Below, piece after piece: positions 43,006 to 50,743 of a stretch of 64,000 nt of DNA (its first letter is position 1; each line of letters begins with the position of its first letter). The notes under the pieces were generated by a model. That model saw nothing but the letters and a program-made list of their open reading frames with translations, was not told the DNA's origin and made no database searches. This stretch comes from Streptomyces aurantiogriseus (GTDB taxonomy: Bacteria; Actinomycetota; Actinomycetes; Streptomycetales; Streptomycetaceae): positions 248,001 to 312,000 of the forward strand of contig NZ_BMSX01000008.1 in assembly GCF_014649375.1 (NCBI RefSeq), given 5' to 3'. Position numbers and translations under genes: made by a program.

Positions 43006-43404
43006 AGGGCTCCTCCTGACGGAAGTGTGAGTGAGAATGAATCACTTTGCGCACTTATGTGCTTACTTGAGCGAGTGGCGCGGACGTTATGTCGTTGCCG
43101 GACTTGTCGTCAATAGGGGTGCTGTGGGAGTTCTGGGTGGGGGTGCCCGGCTGCTCTGATGGCGCGGGGTGGTGGGGGGGCGTTCGTCGTGTCGAGCGGC
43201 TCGCCGACTACGACGACGGAATGACTCCGTGATGTTGTGCAGCTTCTTGACGGGCGCAATCTACACGCCTACCTTCGCGGTGTCATGCCCCCGGACGAAA
43301 GAGACCGAAGACAAAGGAGTCCGCTCCGTGAAGTCCGTACCTGCGCCCCAATGACCTGGCCCACCCCGCCGACCGGTACCGGCCCTGAGCCCACGCCGCC
43401 CGTG
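43006..43404. other. Divergent control region between the ABC importer and PaaX gene
   Basis: About 400 bases. An AT-richer stretch at 43040-43075 upstream of the binding-protein start contains GCAC-TTAT-GTGC (43051-43062), a candidate operator or -10 region. No protein family was recognised in short frames here. Confidence 0.5.
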
Positions 43405-44322
43405 ATGACCACGGGGGGCGACCGTACGCTTGCCGGCGTGACGCTCTCCCAGGTGAACGCTTCCGACGTGGACGACGGGTACGCCGGTGCGGCCCCGGAC
43501 TCCCCGGCCGGTCCGCAACTGCGCCCGCAGTCGCTCCTGCTCGCCTTCTTCGGCGACCACGTCCTGGAAGAGGGCCCGCTGTGCGTGTACTCGGGGAGCA
43601 TCATCGACGCCCTCGGACGCGTGGGAGTCGGGGAGCAGGCCGTCCGCTCCACCCTGACCCGCATGGTGAACCGCGGCCTGCTGCAGCGCCGGCGGCAAGG
43701 GCGCCGCATGTACTTCGGCCTGACCCCGCACGCGACGCAGATCCTCGACAACGGGCGCAAACGCGTCTGGCACACCAGTGCGGTCAACGACGACTGGGAC
43801 GGCACCTGGACCCTGCTCGGTTTCTCGCTGCCCGAAGCCTGGCAGCGTCAACGCCACGACCTGCGCTCGCGGCTCACCTGGGCCGGCTTCGGTCCCCTCT
43901 ACAGCGGGCTGTGGATCGCGCCGGGGGACGTCGACATCTCCGAGATCGTCGCCGAACTCGGCATCGCCGCCCATGTCAAGATCTTCCACGCGCACGCGGA
44001 CGCCGCCACCGACATCGATGTGATGATCCGCGACACCTGGGATCTGGAGACCATCGCCGCCCGCTACGCCGCCTTCGAGAAACGCTGGATCACGCATCTC
44101 GGCGATCGCTCCGGCGACCCGCTGGCCACCCGCCTCCGCCTGGTCGCCGAGTGGCTGGGGACCATCCGCACGGATCCCCGGCTGCCCGCCCGGCATCTGC
44201 CACCGAACTGGCCCGCCCGGCCGGCCGAAGAGACCTTCCGGCGCCTCGCGGTGCAGACCGGGGAGCCCGCCCGCCGGGTGGCCGCCGATCTGCTGGAGAC
44301 AACGCCTCTGGAACCTGCCTGA
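43405..44322 (+). CDS. PaaX family transcriptional regulator
   Basis: About 305 residues. The PaaX N-terminal HTH follows a low-complexity leader: RPQSLLLAFFGDHVLEEGPL, SGSIIDALGRVGVGEQAVRS, TLTRMVNRGLLQRRRQGRR. The C-terminal part contains WDGTWTLLGFSLPEAWQRQR and RLTWAGFGPLYSGLWIAPGD, the PaaX/ferredoxin-like core. PaaX-type repressors respond to acyl-CoA or aromatic-acid derived ligands. The start is uncertain: ATG 43405, ATG 43351 and GTG 43438 all lack a strong ribosome site. It is divergent from the ABC importer and is the obvious candidate regulator of that operon. Confidence 0.85.
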   Translation: MTTGGDRTLAGVTLSQVNASDVDDGYAGAAPDSPAGPQLRPQSLLLAFFGDHVLEEGPLCVYSGSIIDALGRVGVGEQAVRSTLTRMVNRGLLQRRRQGRRMYFGLTPHATQILDNGRKRVWHTSAVNDDWDGTWTLLGFSLPEAWQRQRHDLRSRLTWAGFGPLYSGLWIAPGDVDISEIVAELGIAAHVKIFHAHADAATDIDVMIRDTWDLETIAARYAAFEKRWITHLGDRSGDPLATRLRLVAEWLGTIRTDPRLPARHLPPNWPARPAEETFRRLAVQTGEPARRVAADLLETTPLEPA

Positions 44323-44507
44323 GCAGCACTCGGGCGCCTGGTGCGGGACCGGCGGATCATGCGCGGCGCGTCACTGCTCGGCAGGGTCTCCGACCACCGA
44401 GGCGACGTACTCGAAGGCCGCTGTCCGCACCTGCGCGGCGGATGACGAAGCGGCGTCGGCCGGTTGCTTGAGCCGACCCATTGCGTGATGCGGGACGGCC
44501 AGTCCAT

Positions 44508-44524
44508 TATCAGGAATCCTGATA
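44508..44524. promoter_or_regulatory. 17-bp perfect palindrome upstream of the esterase gene
   Basis: TATCAGGAATCCTGATA, 8-bp arms around one base, in an AT-rich patch 30 bases before the esterase start at 44554. It must overlap the promoter and is very likely an operator, but no regulator gene is adjacent in the same direction except PaaX upstream, whose known sites look different. Confidence 0.65.
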
Positions 44525-44553
44525 TTTCAATGTTGCAATGATGAGGCGGGGTC

Positions 44554-45447
44554 ATGCCATTCAGCTCACGAGTCCAGGCCAGAGGTATCCAGCTGCTGCT
44601 CGGCCGCATGATGGCCCGCGTGCACAAGGACCTGCGCTTCGCCGACATCCCGAAGCGCACCGAAGCCCTTCGGGTGGAGACCGGGGCCGGGCCGGTGGCC
44701 TGTACCGTCTACCGCCCGCCGGCCACGACCGGAGCCCTCGCCCCCGTGTACGTCAACTTCCACGGCGGCGGTTTCGTGGTCGGCCGCCCGGAGCAGGACG
44801 ACCACATCTGCCGCTACATAGCCGCCACGGCCGGCTGCGTGGTGATCAACGTGGACTACGCCGTCGCTCCACAGACGCAGTTCCCCGTACCCGTCACCCA
44901 GGCGTACGACGTCACCGCGTGGGTCACCGAGAACGGCGCCGCCCATGACTGGGACGGTTCGCGACTTGCCGTGGGCGGACACAGCGCCGGGGCCAACCTG
45001 ACCGCCGCGGTCTGTCGCACGGCCCGAGACCGCGGCACCTTCTCGCCCCGGCTCCAGATCATCGACTCCGCCCCGCTCGACCAGCTCGCCGACCCGGCCA
45101 CCAAGCAGTCCCTCATCGCCAAGCCGCTGCTCAGCCCCCAGCTCATGCGGATCTTCACCGCCGCCTATGTCCCGGATCCGGCCGACCGTGCGCATCCCCT
45201 CGTCTCGCCCGGACTGGCCGATGACCTCGCCGGACTCCCTCCCGCCCTGGTCATCACCGCGGAGAACGACCGCCTGCGCGACGAGGGCGACGCCTACGCC
45301 AAGGCCCTGGATGCCGCCGGCGTCCCGGTCACCCACCGTGTCTTCGAGGGGGTCGACCACTACTTCACCCACACCGGCCCGGTGCCGGCGGCGAAAGAAG
45401 CCATCGATCTGATGGCCGCCACCCTGCGCACCGCACTCAGCGACTGA
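44554..45447 (+). CDS. Alpha/beta hydrolase of the hormone-sensitive-lipase family
   Basis: A 297-residue esterase. It has the oxyanion motif VNFHGGGFVVG near residue 70, the nucleophile elbow VGGHSAGAN near 145, the acid in TAENDRLRDEGD and the base in VDHYFTHT near 270. No signal peptide, so probably cytoplasmic, acting on short acyl esters. GAGGCGGGG lies before ATG 44554. The perfect palindrome at 44508-44524 should govern its expression. It converges with the EamA exporter gene. Confidence 0.9.
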   Translation: MPFSSRVQARGIQLLLGRMMARVHKDLRFADIPKRTEALRVETGAGPVACTVYRPPATTGALAPVYVNFHGGGFVVGRPEQDDHICRYIAATAGCVVINVDYAVAPQTQFPVPVTQAYDVTAWVTENGAAHDWDGSRLAVGGHSAGANLTAAVCRTARDRGTFSPRLQIIDSAPLDQLADPATKQSLIAKPLLSPQLMRIFTAAYVPDPADRAHPLVSPGLADDLAGLPPALVITAENDRLRDEGDAYAKALDAAGVPVTHRVFEGVDHYFTHTGPVPAAKEAIDLMAATLRTALSD

Positions 45448-45467
45448 CGCGAGCTCCGAAACCGCTC

Positions 45468-45483
45468 GCGCCGATCACGGCGC
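45468..45483. terminator. Small hairpin between convergent genes
   Basis: GCGCCG-ATCA-CGGCGC at 45468-45483 lies between the esterase (ends 45447) and EamA (ends 45522) genes. The stem is only 6 bp, so it is a weak terminator candidate. Confidence 0.4.
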
Positions 45484-45521
45484 CTTCATCTCCGGCGAGT
45501 GTATGGAGCGCCGGCTTCGGC

Positions 45522-46514
45522 TCAGCGGACCGGATCCGCTGCCGGCGCTGCGCTGTCCTCCCGGGTGCCGGTGGTCGCCCGGGTCTTCGCGGCAGGGCGG
45601 GTCGGCGTGGTGAGTACGGCGAGGCAGCCGAGGACCAGGGCGATGCCGGCCCAGCCGAGCAGGGGCAGGCGTTCCCCGACCACCAGGACGGCGAGTACGG
45701 CCGCGACGGCGGGTTCCAGCAGCGAGAGTGTGGTCGCGGTGCTCGCCGGGACGTGTGCCAGGCCCCAGCCGAACAGGACGTAGCCGGTGAACATGGGCAC
45801 CAGGGCCATGTAGGCGCCGACGGCCGCGTTGGACCAGGAGTCGAGGAGCGGGGCGCCGGTGGCCAGCAGCACGGGCAGGAGCAGCAGACCGCCCAGTCCG
45901 AAGACGGTGCCCATGGCCGCGCCGGAGGTGACGCCGTGGCTGATCAGGCGGTGGGCCGCCCAGGAGTACAGGGCGTAGGTGAAGCCGGCCACCAGGCCCA
46001 GAGCCACTCCGAGCACGGTCGTCTGCGCGGAGTGGGTCCCCGTGCCGGAAGGTGCCTCGGCCGCTTCGGCCGCGCACAGCAGAACGGTCCCGGTCAGGCC
46101 CAGAGCCGCACCGGTCGTCCAGCGGCGTGTGAGGCGGCGTTTGTCCACCACGCGCTCTATCACGGCCGAGGCGAGCGGGGCCGAGCCGATCGACACCACC
46201 GTGCCGGCGGCGACCCCGGCCAGGTGCATGGAGCTGTAGAACGCCAGCGGGTAGGCCCCCACCGCCAGCGCGCCGAGCACGACCACACCGCGCTGTGCGC
46301 GCAGCCCGGACGTTTCCCGGGCGATACGGGGGGCGGCCATGAGGGCTTGGAGCAGTCCGCCCAGGCCCATGGCGGCGGCCCCGATCGCGAGGGGGCCCAC
46401 AGCCGGGGCGAAGGTCGCGGCGGTGCCCGTCGTGCCCCACAGAACCGACGCCAGGAGCACGCACAGCGAACCCATGCCCACCGAGCCGGCCGCATGTCCG
46501 GCGAGCCGTGTCAC
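45522..46514 (-). CDS. EamA/DMT-family transporter
   Basis: A 330-residue ten-helix transporter of the drug/metabolite superfamily, with the two EamA halves starting LLASVLWGTTGTAATFAPA and LVAGFTYALYSWAAHRLISH. Each half ends in the conserved GxxxP-like final helices (LLEPAVAAVLAVLVVGERLP). Such proteins usually export small metabolites. GTG 46514 overlaps the stop codon of the TetR gene (GTGA), so the pair is co-translated. The longer frame upstream is a shadow of the TetR gene. Confidence 0.88.
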   Translation of the reverse strand: MTRLAGHAAGSVGMGSLCVLLASVLWGTTGTAATFAPAVGPLAIGAAAMGLGGLLQALMAAPRIARETSGLRAQRGVVVLGALAVGAYPLAFYSSMHLAGVAAGTVVSIGSAPLASAVIERVVDKRRLTRRWTTGAALGLTGTVLLCAAEAAEAPSGTGTHSAQTTVLGVALGLVAGFTYALYSWAAHRLISHGVTSGAAMGTVFGLGGLLLLPVLLATGAPLLDSWSNAAVGAYMALVPMFTGYVLFGWGLAHVPASTATTLSLLEPAVAAVLAVLVVGERLPLLGWAGIALVLGCLAVLTTPTRPAAKTRATTGTREDSAAPAADPVR

Positions 46515-47119
46515 AGCCGGCCCAGCAGGTTCGCCGCCATGGTCCGCGCATGCTCCAGACGCGTGCCCGCGCCCTCCAGGCCGGCGCGTGCCACCGCGCC
46601 TTCCAGCAGGAACGACAGATGCTCCGCAAGCGCGTGCGCCTCCTCGGGCCGGTCGGGCAGCAGTTCCTCGAGGTGCCCGGCGAGCAGGGACTCGACCTCC
46701 TCCTTGTGCCGGCGCACCACGTCCCGACCCTCGTGTCCGGCGGGCAGTTCGGCAGCCGCGTTCAGCAGCCCGCACCCGCGAAAGCCGTGCTCGTAGGCGA
46801 AAGCGGCGTGATCGGCGTACGCGTCGAAGACCGCCAGTACGCCGCCGCGAGCGTCCCCGACTCCTTCCATCCGTCGCCGGTACAGGCCCAGCCACTCCTC
46901 GTGCCGTGCATCGAGGTAGGCCATCACCAGGTCGGCCTTGGAGGAGAAGTTGTTGTACAGGCTCATCTTCGCCACGCCCGCCTCGGCGGTGATCGTGTCG
47001 ATCCCTGTCGCCGACACACCGTCCGCGTAGAAGCGGCGCGCCGCGGCGTCGAGCAGCCGCGAGCGCGCGCTGCCCTGCTTCTTGCGGGGGTGCGCTGCCG
47101 GAGTGGGGGTGTCGCTCAT
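46511..47119 (-). CDS. TetR family transcriptional repressor
   Basis: A 202-residue repressor with the N-terminal HTH SRLLDAAARRFYADGVSATG, IDTITAEAGVAKMSLYNNFS, SKADLVMAYL. The MSLYNNF variant of the recognition helix is typical of TetR proteins that control efflux genes. It is the first gene of a two-gene operon with the EamA exporter. The 15-bp-arm inverted repeat at 47133-47168, just 14 bases upstream of the ATG, is almost certainly its own operator, giving autoregulation and control of the exporter. Confidence 0.9.
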   Translation of the reverse strand: MSDTPTPAAHPRKKQGSARSRLLDAAARRFYADGVSATGIDTITAEAGVAKMSLYNNFSSKADLVMAYLDARHEEWLGLYRRRMEGVGDARGGVLAVFDAYADHAAFAYEHGFRGCGLLNAAAELPAGHEGRDVVRRHKEEVESLLAGHLEELLPDRPEEAHALAEHLSFLLEGAVARAGLEGAGTRLEHARTMAANLLGRL

Positions 47120-47132
47120 TGCGCTGCTGCCC

Positions 47133-47168
47133 TCCTCTTCTAGGTAGGTCAGTCTACCTAGAAGAGGA
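47133..47168. promoter_or_regulatory. TetR operator: 15-bp inverted repeat
   Basis: TCCTCTTCTAGGTAG, six bases, CTACCTAGAAGAGGA, a perfect match over both 15-bp arms. The core CTAGGTAG-N6-CTACCTAG is a classic TetR-type site and lies directly before the TetR-EamA operon. Confidence 0.85.
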
Positions 47169-47386
47169 AGAGTGCCCCCAGGGCGGGCGTCGCTCTCGGA
47201 GTTCCCCGTTCATCTGCCCTCCGTTCGGCCTTCACCCATCCGTGGGCGCAGCTCACACACAGCTCGCACACAGTTCGGCGACTCTCAGTGCGCTTGGGGT
47301 GATGATTCTTCGCCGCTGCCGAAAAACAGACGACTTCAGCCGTCGCCCCCGCCTACCTGGGGCAGACGGCTTCGGGCTGCGACCAT

Positions 47387-47917
47387 GTGAGGGACGACGA
47401 CGTGTTCCCCTCGCGAATCGGTGGTCCAGCGGTGACGACGAGCGACGAGCTGCGGCCGGGCCAGTCCATGATGTGGATGGTCAGTTCGTTCTTCCAGGTG
47501 GACGGCGAACCGGTCGGCGCGCTCTCGACGCAGGCCGGCCGAGGCCGCCAGCACGTGCTGGGAAGCACCGATCGGGTCGGCGACGAACCCCGTCTGATCG
47601 TTGACTTCAACGAGGGACAGCCGCTGCTGTCGGTGGGCGGACAACAAGTGGGAGAGCGCCACGGGAACACCGTGCTGCTGTGGGACCAGGAGTACCGCAT
47701 CCACCGTGCCCGCTTCCGGAGAAGACTGCGGTTCACGGTGACCGCGGGTGAACGGGCCGTCCTTCGGGTGGGGGAGACGTCCCGGCCCGACCGTACGGTC
47801 CATACCTACGTCACCCACAGCGATCCCGCGCTCGACCCGATCGCGGCGCTCGGTCTGATCCTGCTGGAGGCACGGCCCGACAGGATGAGCGTTCTCCATG
47901 AGCTGTTCGGCCGTTGA
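47387..47917 (+). CDS. Hypothetical protein, possibly LURP-one-like fold
   Basis: A 176-residue open frame from GTG 47387 (or ATG 47469, MMWMVSSFFQVDGEPV). The alternation QVDGEPVGALSTQAGRGRQH, RLIVDFNEGQPLLSVGGQQV and RRRLRFTVTAGERAVLRVGE is beta-rich and slightly reminiscent of the LURP-one/scramblase-like fold, but I cannot confirm it. No good ribosome site is seen at either start. The opposite strand also has an open frame of 260 codons here, which I regard as a shadow. It may be a small real gene or an old remnant. Confidence 0.42.
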   Translation: MRDDDVFPSRIGGPAVTTSDELRPGQSMMWMVSSFFQVDGEPVGALSTQAGRGRQHVLGSTDRVGDEPRLIVDFNEGQPLLSVGGQQVGERHGNTVLLWDQEYRIHRARFRRRLRFTVTAGERAVLRVGETSRPDRTVHTYVTHSDPALDPIAALGLILLEARPDRMSVLHELFGR

Positions 47918-48247
47918 GCACTGAGCATCAGGCCCACAAATGAGGTCGTCGTCGACTCCGCCGAGGGACAGTGAGAGATACGCCTTCACCTGCTTGGCCC
48001 GCCGCTCCGCGATCCGCTCCGCAAGCGCCGTTCCGTCAGTCACTCCAACCCCTGTGTGTCGCGGTACTGACACGCACAGCACGGTAGAACAGGAGCGGCG
48101 GCGGGGCCAGGCAGCCACTCACGCGCGCCCCCCGACGCGGCTGTTCGTGTGCGCCGCTGAAACACCGGGAAACCCCGGCAACCTTTTCACGCCCCGCGGC
48201 CACTGAAGGGGAACAGGTGTTGTTCCGGACTACGCAAGGGCTCATCC
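47918..48247. other. Intergenic region upstream of the expansin-like gene
   Basis: About 330 bases without a convincing gene. It must contain the promoter of the plus-strand gene at 48248. I looked for a c-di-AMP riboswitch, frequent before actinobacterial wall-active genes, and could not trace one. Confidence 0.5.
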
Positions 48248-49225
48248 GTGGCGTCCTCTTCCCACCGCCGTTCTCCCCGCAGACGGCCCACCGTTCTCGT
48301 CTCCACCGTCGCCGTGGCGGCTGTCGCGCTCGTCGTGTCCCTGGTCGTGGCCTTCCGGCCCGACCGTGAGGCAAGTGACGGGCCCGGCGCGGCGACGCCC
48401 GTCGCCGGCCGGCAGGTGAGCGTGCCGTCCGGAGCGCCGGAGCCGCGGCCTTCCTCGGCGTCCCCGACCGCGACGGCCGCCACGACCACCCCGTCGGCTG
48501 CCGTGAGCACCCCGTCGGCCCCCGCGACCAGCGAGGCGGCGCGGCCGTCGGCCCCGAGCGCCGCGCGTACCCCGAGCGCCCCGCGGGCGGAAGACGCCGG
48601 CGGGTCGTTGGCGGGACGGATCCGGCCCGCGGTCGACTACCAGGGGGTCGCCACGTCCTACGACGCGGGGAACGGCGACGGTGCCTGCTCGTACGGTCCG
48701 AGCGACGACCTCATGGTCGCGGCGATGAACACCGCCGACTACGAGACGTCCAAGGCGTGCGGGGCGTACGTCCGCGTCCGCGCGGCGGGCGGTGCGTCCG
48801 TCACGGTCCGGATCGTCAACGAGTGCCCGGCGCCCTGCGAACCCGGTCAACTGGACCTCAGCACCCAGGCGTTCGCCAAACTGGCCCCGCTGTCGGCCGG
48901 ACGGATCCCGATCACCTGGAGTCTGGTGAGCCCGAGCACGTCCGACACGATCTCCATCCGGTACAAGACCGGGTCCAGCCGCTACTGGTGCGGCATCCAG
49001 GCGATCGGCCACCGCAATCCGCTGGCCCGGCTGGAGGTCCGTACGAGCAGCGGCTGGACCCGGCTGCCCCGCACCGAGTACAACTACTTCCTCTCCGAGC
49101 AGGGCAGCGGGTGTGGTGGCGCGATCAGGATCACCGACATCTACGGGGAGCGACTGACCGTCGACGGGATCGCACTGCGGCCGGATGCGGTGCAGCCGAC
49201 CCGCGTCCAGTTCTCCGGACACTGA
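48248..49225 (+). CDS. Expansin-like secreted or membrane-anchored protein
   Basis: A 325-residue protein. A basic start and one hydrophobic helix (residues about 18-38, VLVSTVAVAAVALVVSLVVA) form a signal or anchor. Residues 45-115 are an Ala/Pro/Ser/Thr linker. The double-psi beta-barrel covers about 120-220: GVATSYDAGNGDGACSYGPS, MVAAMNTADYETSKACGAYV, IVNECPAPCEPGQLDLSTQA; the C-terminal half resembles the CBM63 cellulose-binding domain of EXLX1 expansins. Such proteins loosen cellulose or peptidoglycan without hydrolysis. GTG 48248 is the start. It converges with DUF475 seven bases away. Confidence 0.85.
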   Translation: MASSSHRRSPRRRPTVLVSTVAVAAVALVVSLVVAFRPDREASDGPGAATPVAGRQVSVPSGAPEPRPSSASPTATAATTTPSAAVSTPSAPATSEAARPSAPSAARTPSAPRAEDAGGSLAGRIRPAVDYQGVATSYDAGNGDGACSYGPSDDLMVAAMNTADYETSKACGAYVRVRAAGGASVTVRIVNECPAPCEPGQLDLSTQAFAKLAPLSAGRIPITWSLVSPSTSDTISIRYKTGSSRYWCGIQAIGHRNPLARLEVRTSSGWTRLPRTEYNYFLSEQGSGCGGAIRITDIYGERLTVDGIALRPDAVQPTRVQFSGH

Positions 49226-49232
49226 CACCTCG

Positions 49233-50330
49233 TCAGGAGGCCGTCTCCAGCGCCTTGTTGCGGCGGACGGACGACAGGAACGAGGCGGCGATCAAGACCA
49301 CGCCGAGCAGGCCGGTGACGATCTCGCTGATCTGGTGCTCGATGGTGATCAGCAGGATCGCGGCGAGGGCACCGATCGCGTAGTGGGCGCCGTGCTCCAG
49401 GTAGACGTAGTCGTCGAGGGTGCCCTGGCGGACCAGGTAGACCGTGAGCGAGCGGACGTACATGGCGCCGATGCCGAGGCCGAGGGCCATCCAGAAGATG
49501 TGGTTGGTGATGGCGAAGGCGCCGATCACGCCGTCGAAGGAGAAGGAGGCGTCGAGGACTTCCAGGTAGAGGAAGAGGAAGAACGCCGCCTTGCCGGCGA
49601 GGGCGACCGCTGACACCTGCCTGCCCTCTGCCCTGGCCTTCTCCTCCTCCTCGTGTTCGTGTTCCTCCTCCTCTTCCAGCTTGTCCTCGAAGTAGCCGGA
49701 GAGGCCACCGACCACGAGATACGTGATCAGGCCGGCGACGCCGGAGAGCAGTACCGTGGCGGACTTGTCCGCGTGGCCCGTGCTGATGTGCGCGTGGGTC
49801 GCGAAGGTCATCGCCGTGACCATCAGGACGATCAGCGCGACGCAGACCGACAGCATGTCGATCTTGCCGAGCCTGGCCAGCGGGCGCTCCAGCCATGCCA
49901 GCCACTTGATGTCCCGGTCCTCGAAGATGAAGTCGAGGAAGATCATCAGCAGGAACATGCCACCGAAGGCGGCGATCGCCGGGTGGGCGTCGGTGACCAG
50001 GTCCTCGTACCGGTCCGGTTCGTCGAGGGCGAGCTGTACCGCCTCGACGGGGCCGACCTTGGCGCTGATGGCGACGATCACGACCGGGAAGACCAGCCGC
50101 ATGCCGAACACCGCGATCAGGATGCCGAGGGTGAGGAAGATCTTCTGCCAGAAGGCGTTCATCTTCTTCAGGATCCCGGCGTTGACGACCGCGTTGTCGA
50201 AGGACAGCGAGATCTCGAGGATCGACAGGATCAGCACGATCCCGAAGGCCTCCCAGCCCCACTGCCACGCGGCGAAGGCGAGGCCGAGCGCGGTGACGGC
50301 GAACGACCAGCCGAAGGTTCTCAGGATCAT
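49233..50330 (-). CDS. DUF475 (TerC-like) integral membrane protein
   Basis: A 365-residue protein with about nine helices. The duplicated acidic membrane motifs ILEISLSFDNAVVNAGIL near residue 40 and LEVLDASFSFDGVIGAFA near 260 define DUF475 of the TerC superfamily, linked to metal (manganese) export or tellurium resistance. A highly charged cytoplasmic loop of Glu, His and Lys lies at about 212-235. Its ATG overlaps the end of the universal stress protein gene by 4 bases, so the two form an operon. Confidence 0.92.
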   Translation of the reverse strand: MILRTFGWSFAVTALGLAFAAWQWGWEAFGIVLILSILEISLSFDNAVVNAGILKKMNAFWQKIFLTLGILIAVFGMRLVFPVVIVAISAKVGPVEAVQLALDEPDRYEDLVTDAHPAIAAFGGMFLLMIFLDFIFEDRDIKWLAWLERPLARLGKIDMLSVCVALIVLMVTAMTFATHAHISTGHADKSATVLLSGVAGLITYLVVGGLSGYFEDKLEEEEEHEHEEEEKARAEGRQVSAVALAGKAAFFLFLYLEVLDASFSFDGVIGAFAITNHIFWMALGLGIGAMYVRSLTVYLVRQGTLDDYVYLEHGAHYAIGALAAILLITIEHQISEIVTGLLGVVLIAASFLSSVRRNKALETAS

Positions 50331-50728
50331 TCCTGCCCCGCCGCCTTCACCGCGAGGACCGGGCAGCCGGCCCCCAGCAGGATCTGCTGCGCGGCGGAGC
50401 CCATGATCAGCTTGCCGACCGCGCTGCGGCGGCGCAGCCCGATCACCACGAGGGACACGTCCGACTGCTCCGCCAGGTCGATGATCTCCTCGGCGGCGTC
50501 GCCGCCGCCGAGCACCTGGCGTATGTCGAACTCGATGCCCAGGGCGGCCAGTTCCTCGCGGACATGGGCCAGTTCGGGCTCCTGCGCGAAGCGCGGGTCC
50601 ACATAGGCGTCACCCCGCGAGGTGTTCACGACCAGCAACTTCTCGCCCCGTAGCCGGGCTTCGTCGATCCCCGCGCGCAGCGCGGCCTCACCTTCGGGCG
50701 AGGGTACGTATCCGACCAGTACGGTCAT
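50327..50728 (-). CDS. Universal stress protein (UspA family)
   Basis: A 133-residue single Usp domain: it begins MTVLVGYVPSPEGEAALRAG and ends with the ATP-binding signature GLRRRSAVGKLIMGSAAQQI, LLGAGCPVLAVK (G2xG9xGS type). Probably a nucleotide-binding stress protein. It lies between the TctA gene (15 bases upstream) and DUF475 (4-base overlap), so one transcript may run from the tricarboxylate transporter through both. Confidence 0.92.
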   Translation of the reverse strand: MTVLVGYVPSPEGEAALRAGIDEARLRGEKLLVVNTSRGDAYVDPRFAQEPELAHVREELAALGIEFDIRQVLGGGDAAEEIIDLAEQSDVSLVVIGLRRRSAVGKLIMGSAAQQILLGAGCPVLAVKAAGQE

Positions 50729-50743
50729 TCTCCGCTCTTCCTC

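Noticed and set aside
43231..43354. Small gene before PaaX (MLCSFLTGAIYTPTFAV)
   Set aside because: No ribosome site and no family resemblance; it lies in a divergent control region.
48150..48247. c-di-AMP riboswitch before the expansin-like gene
   Set aside because: Some GC-rich pairing is possible, but I could not trace the conserved core of the ydaO class.
49653..50606. 317-codon plus-strand open frame, Asp/Glu/Gln-rich
   Set aside because: Antisense shadow of DUF475 and the Usp gene.
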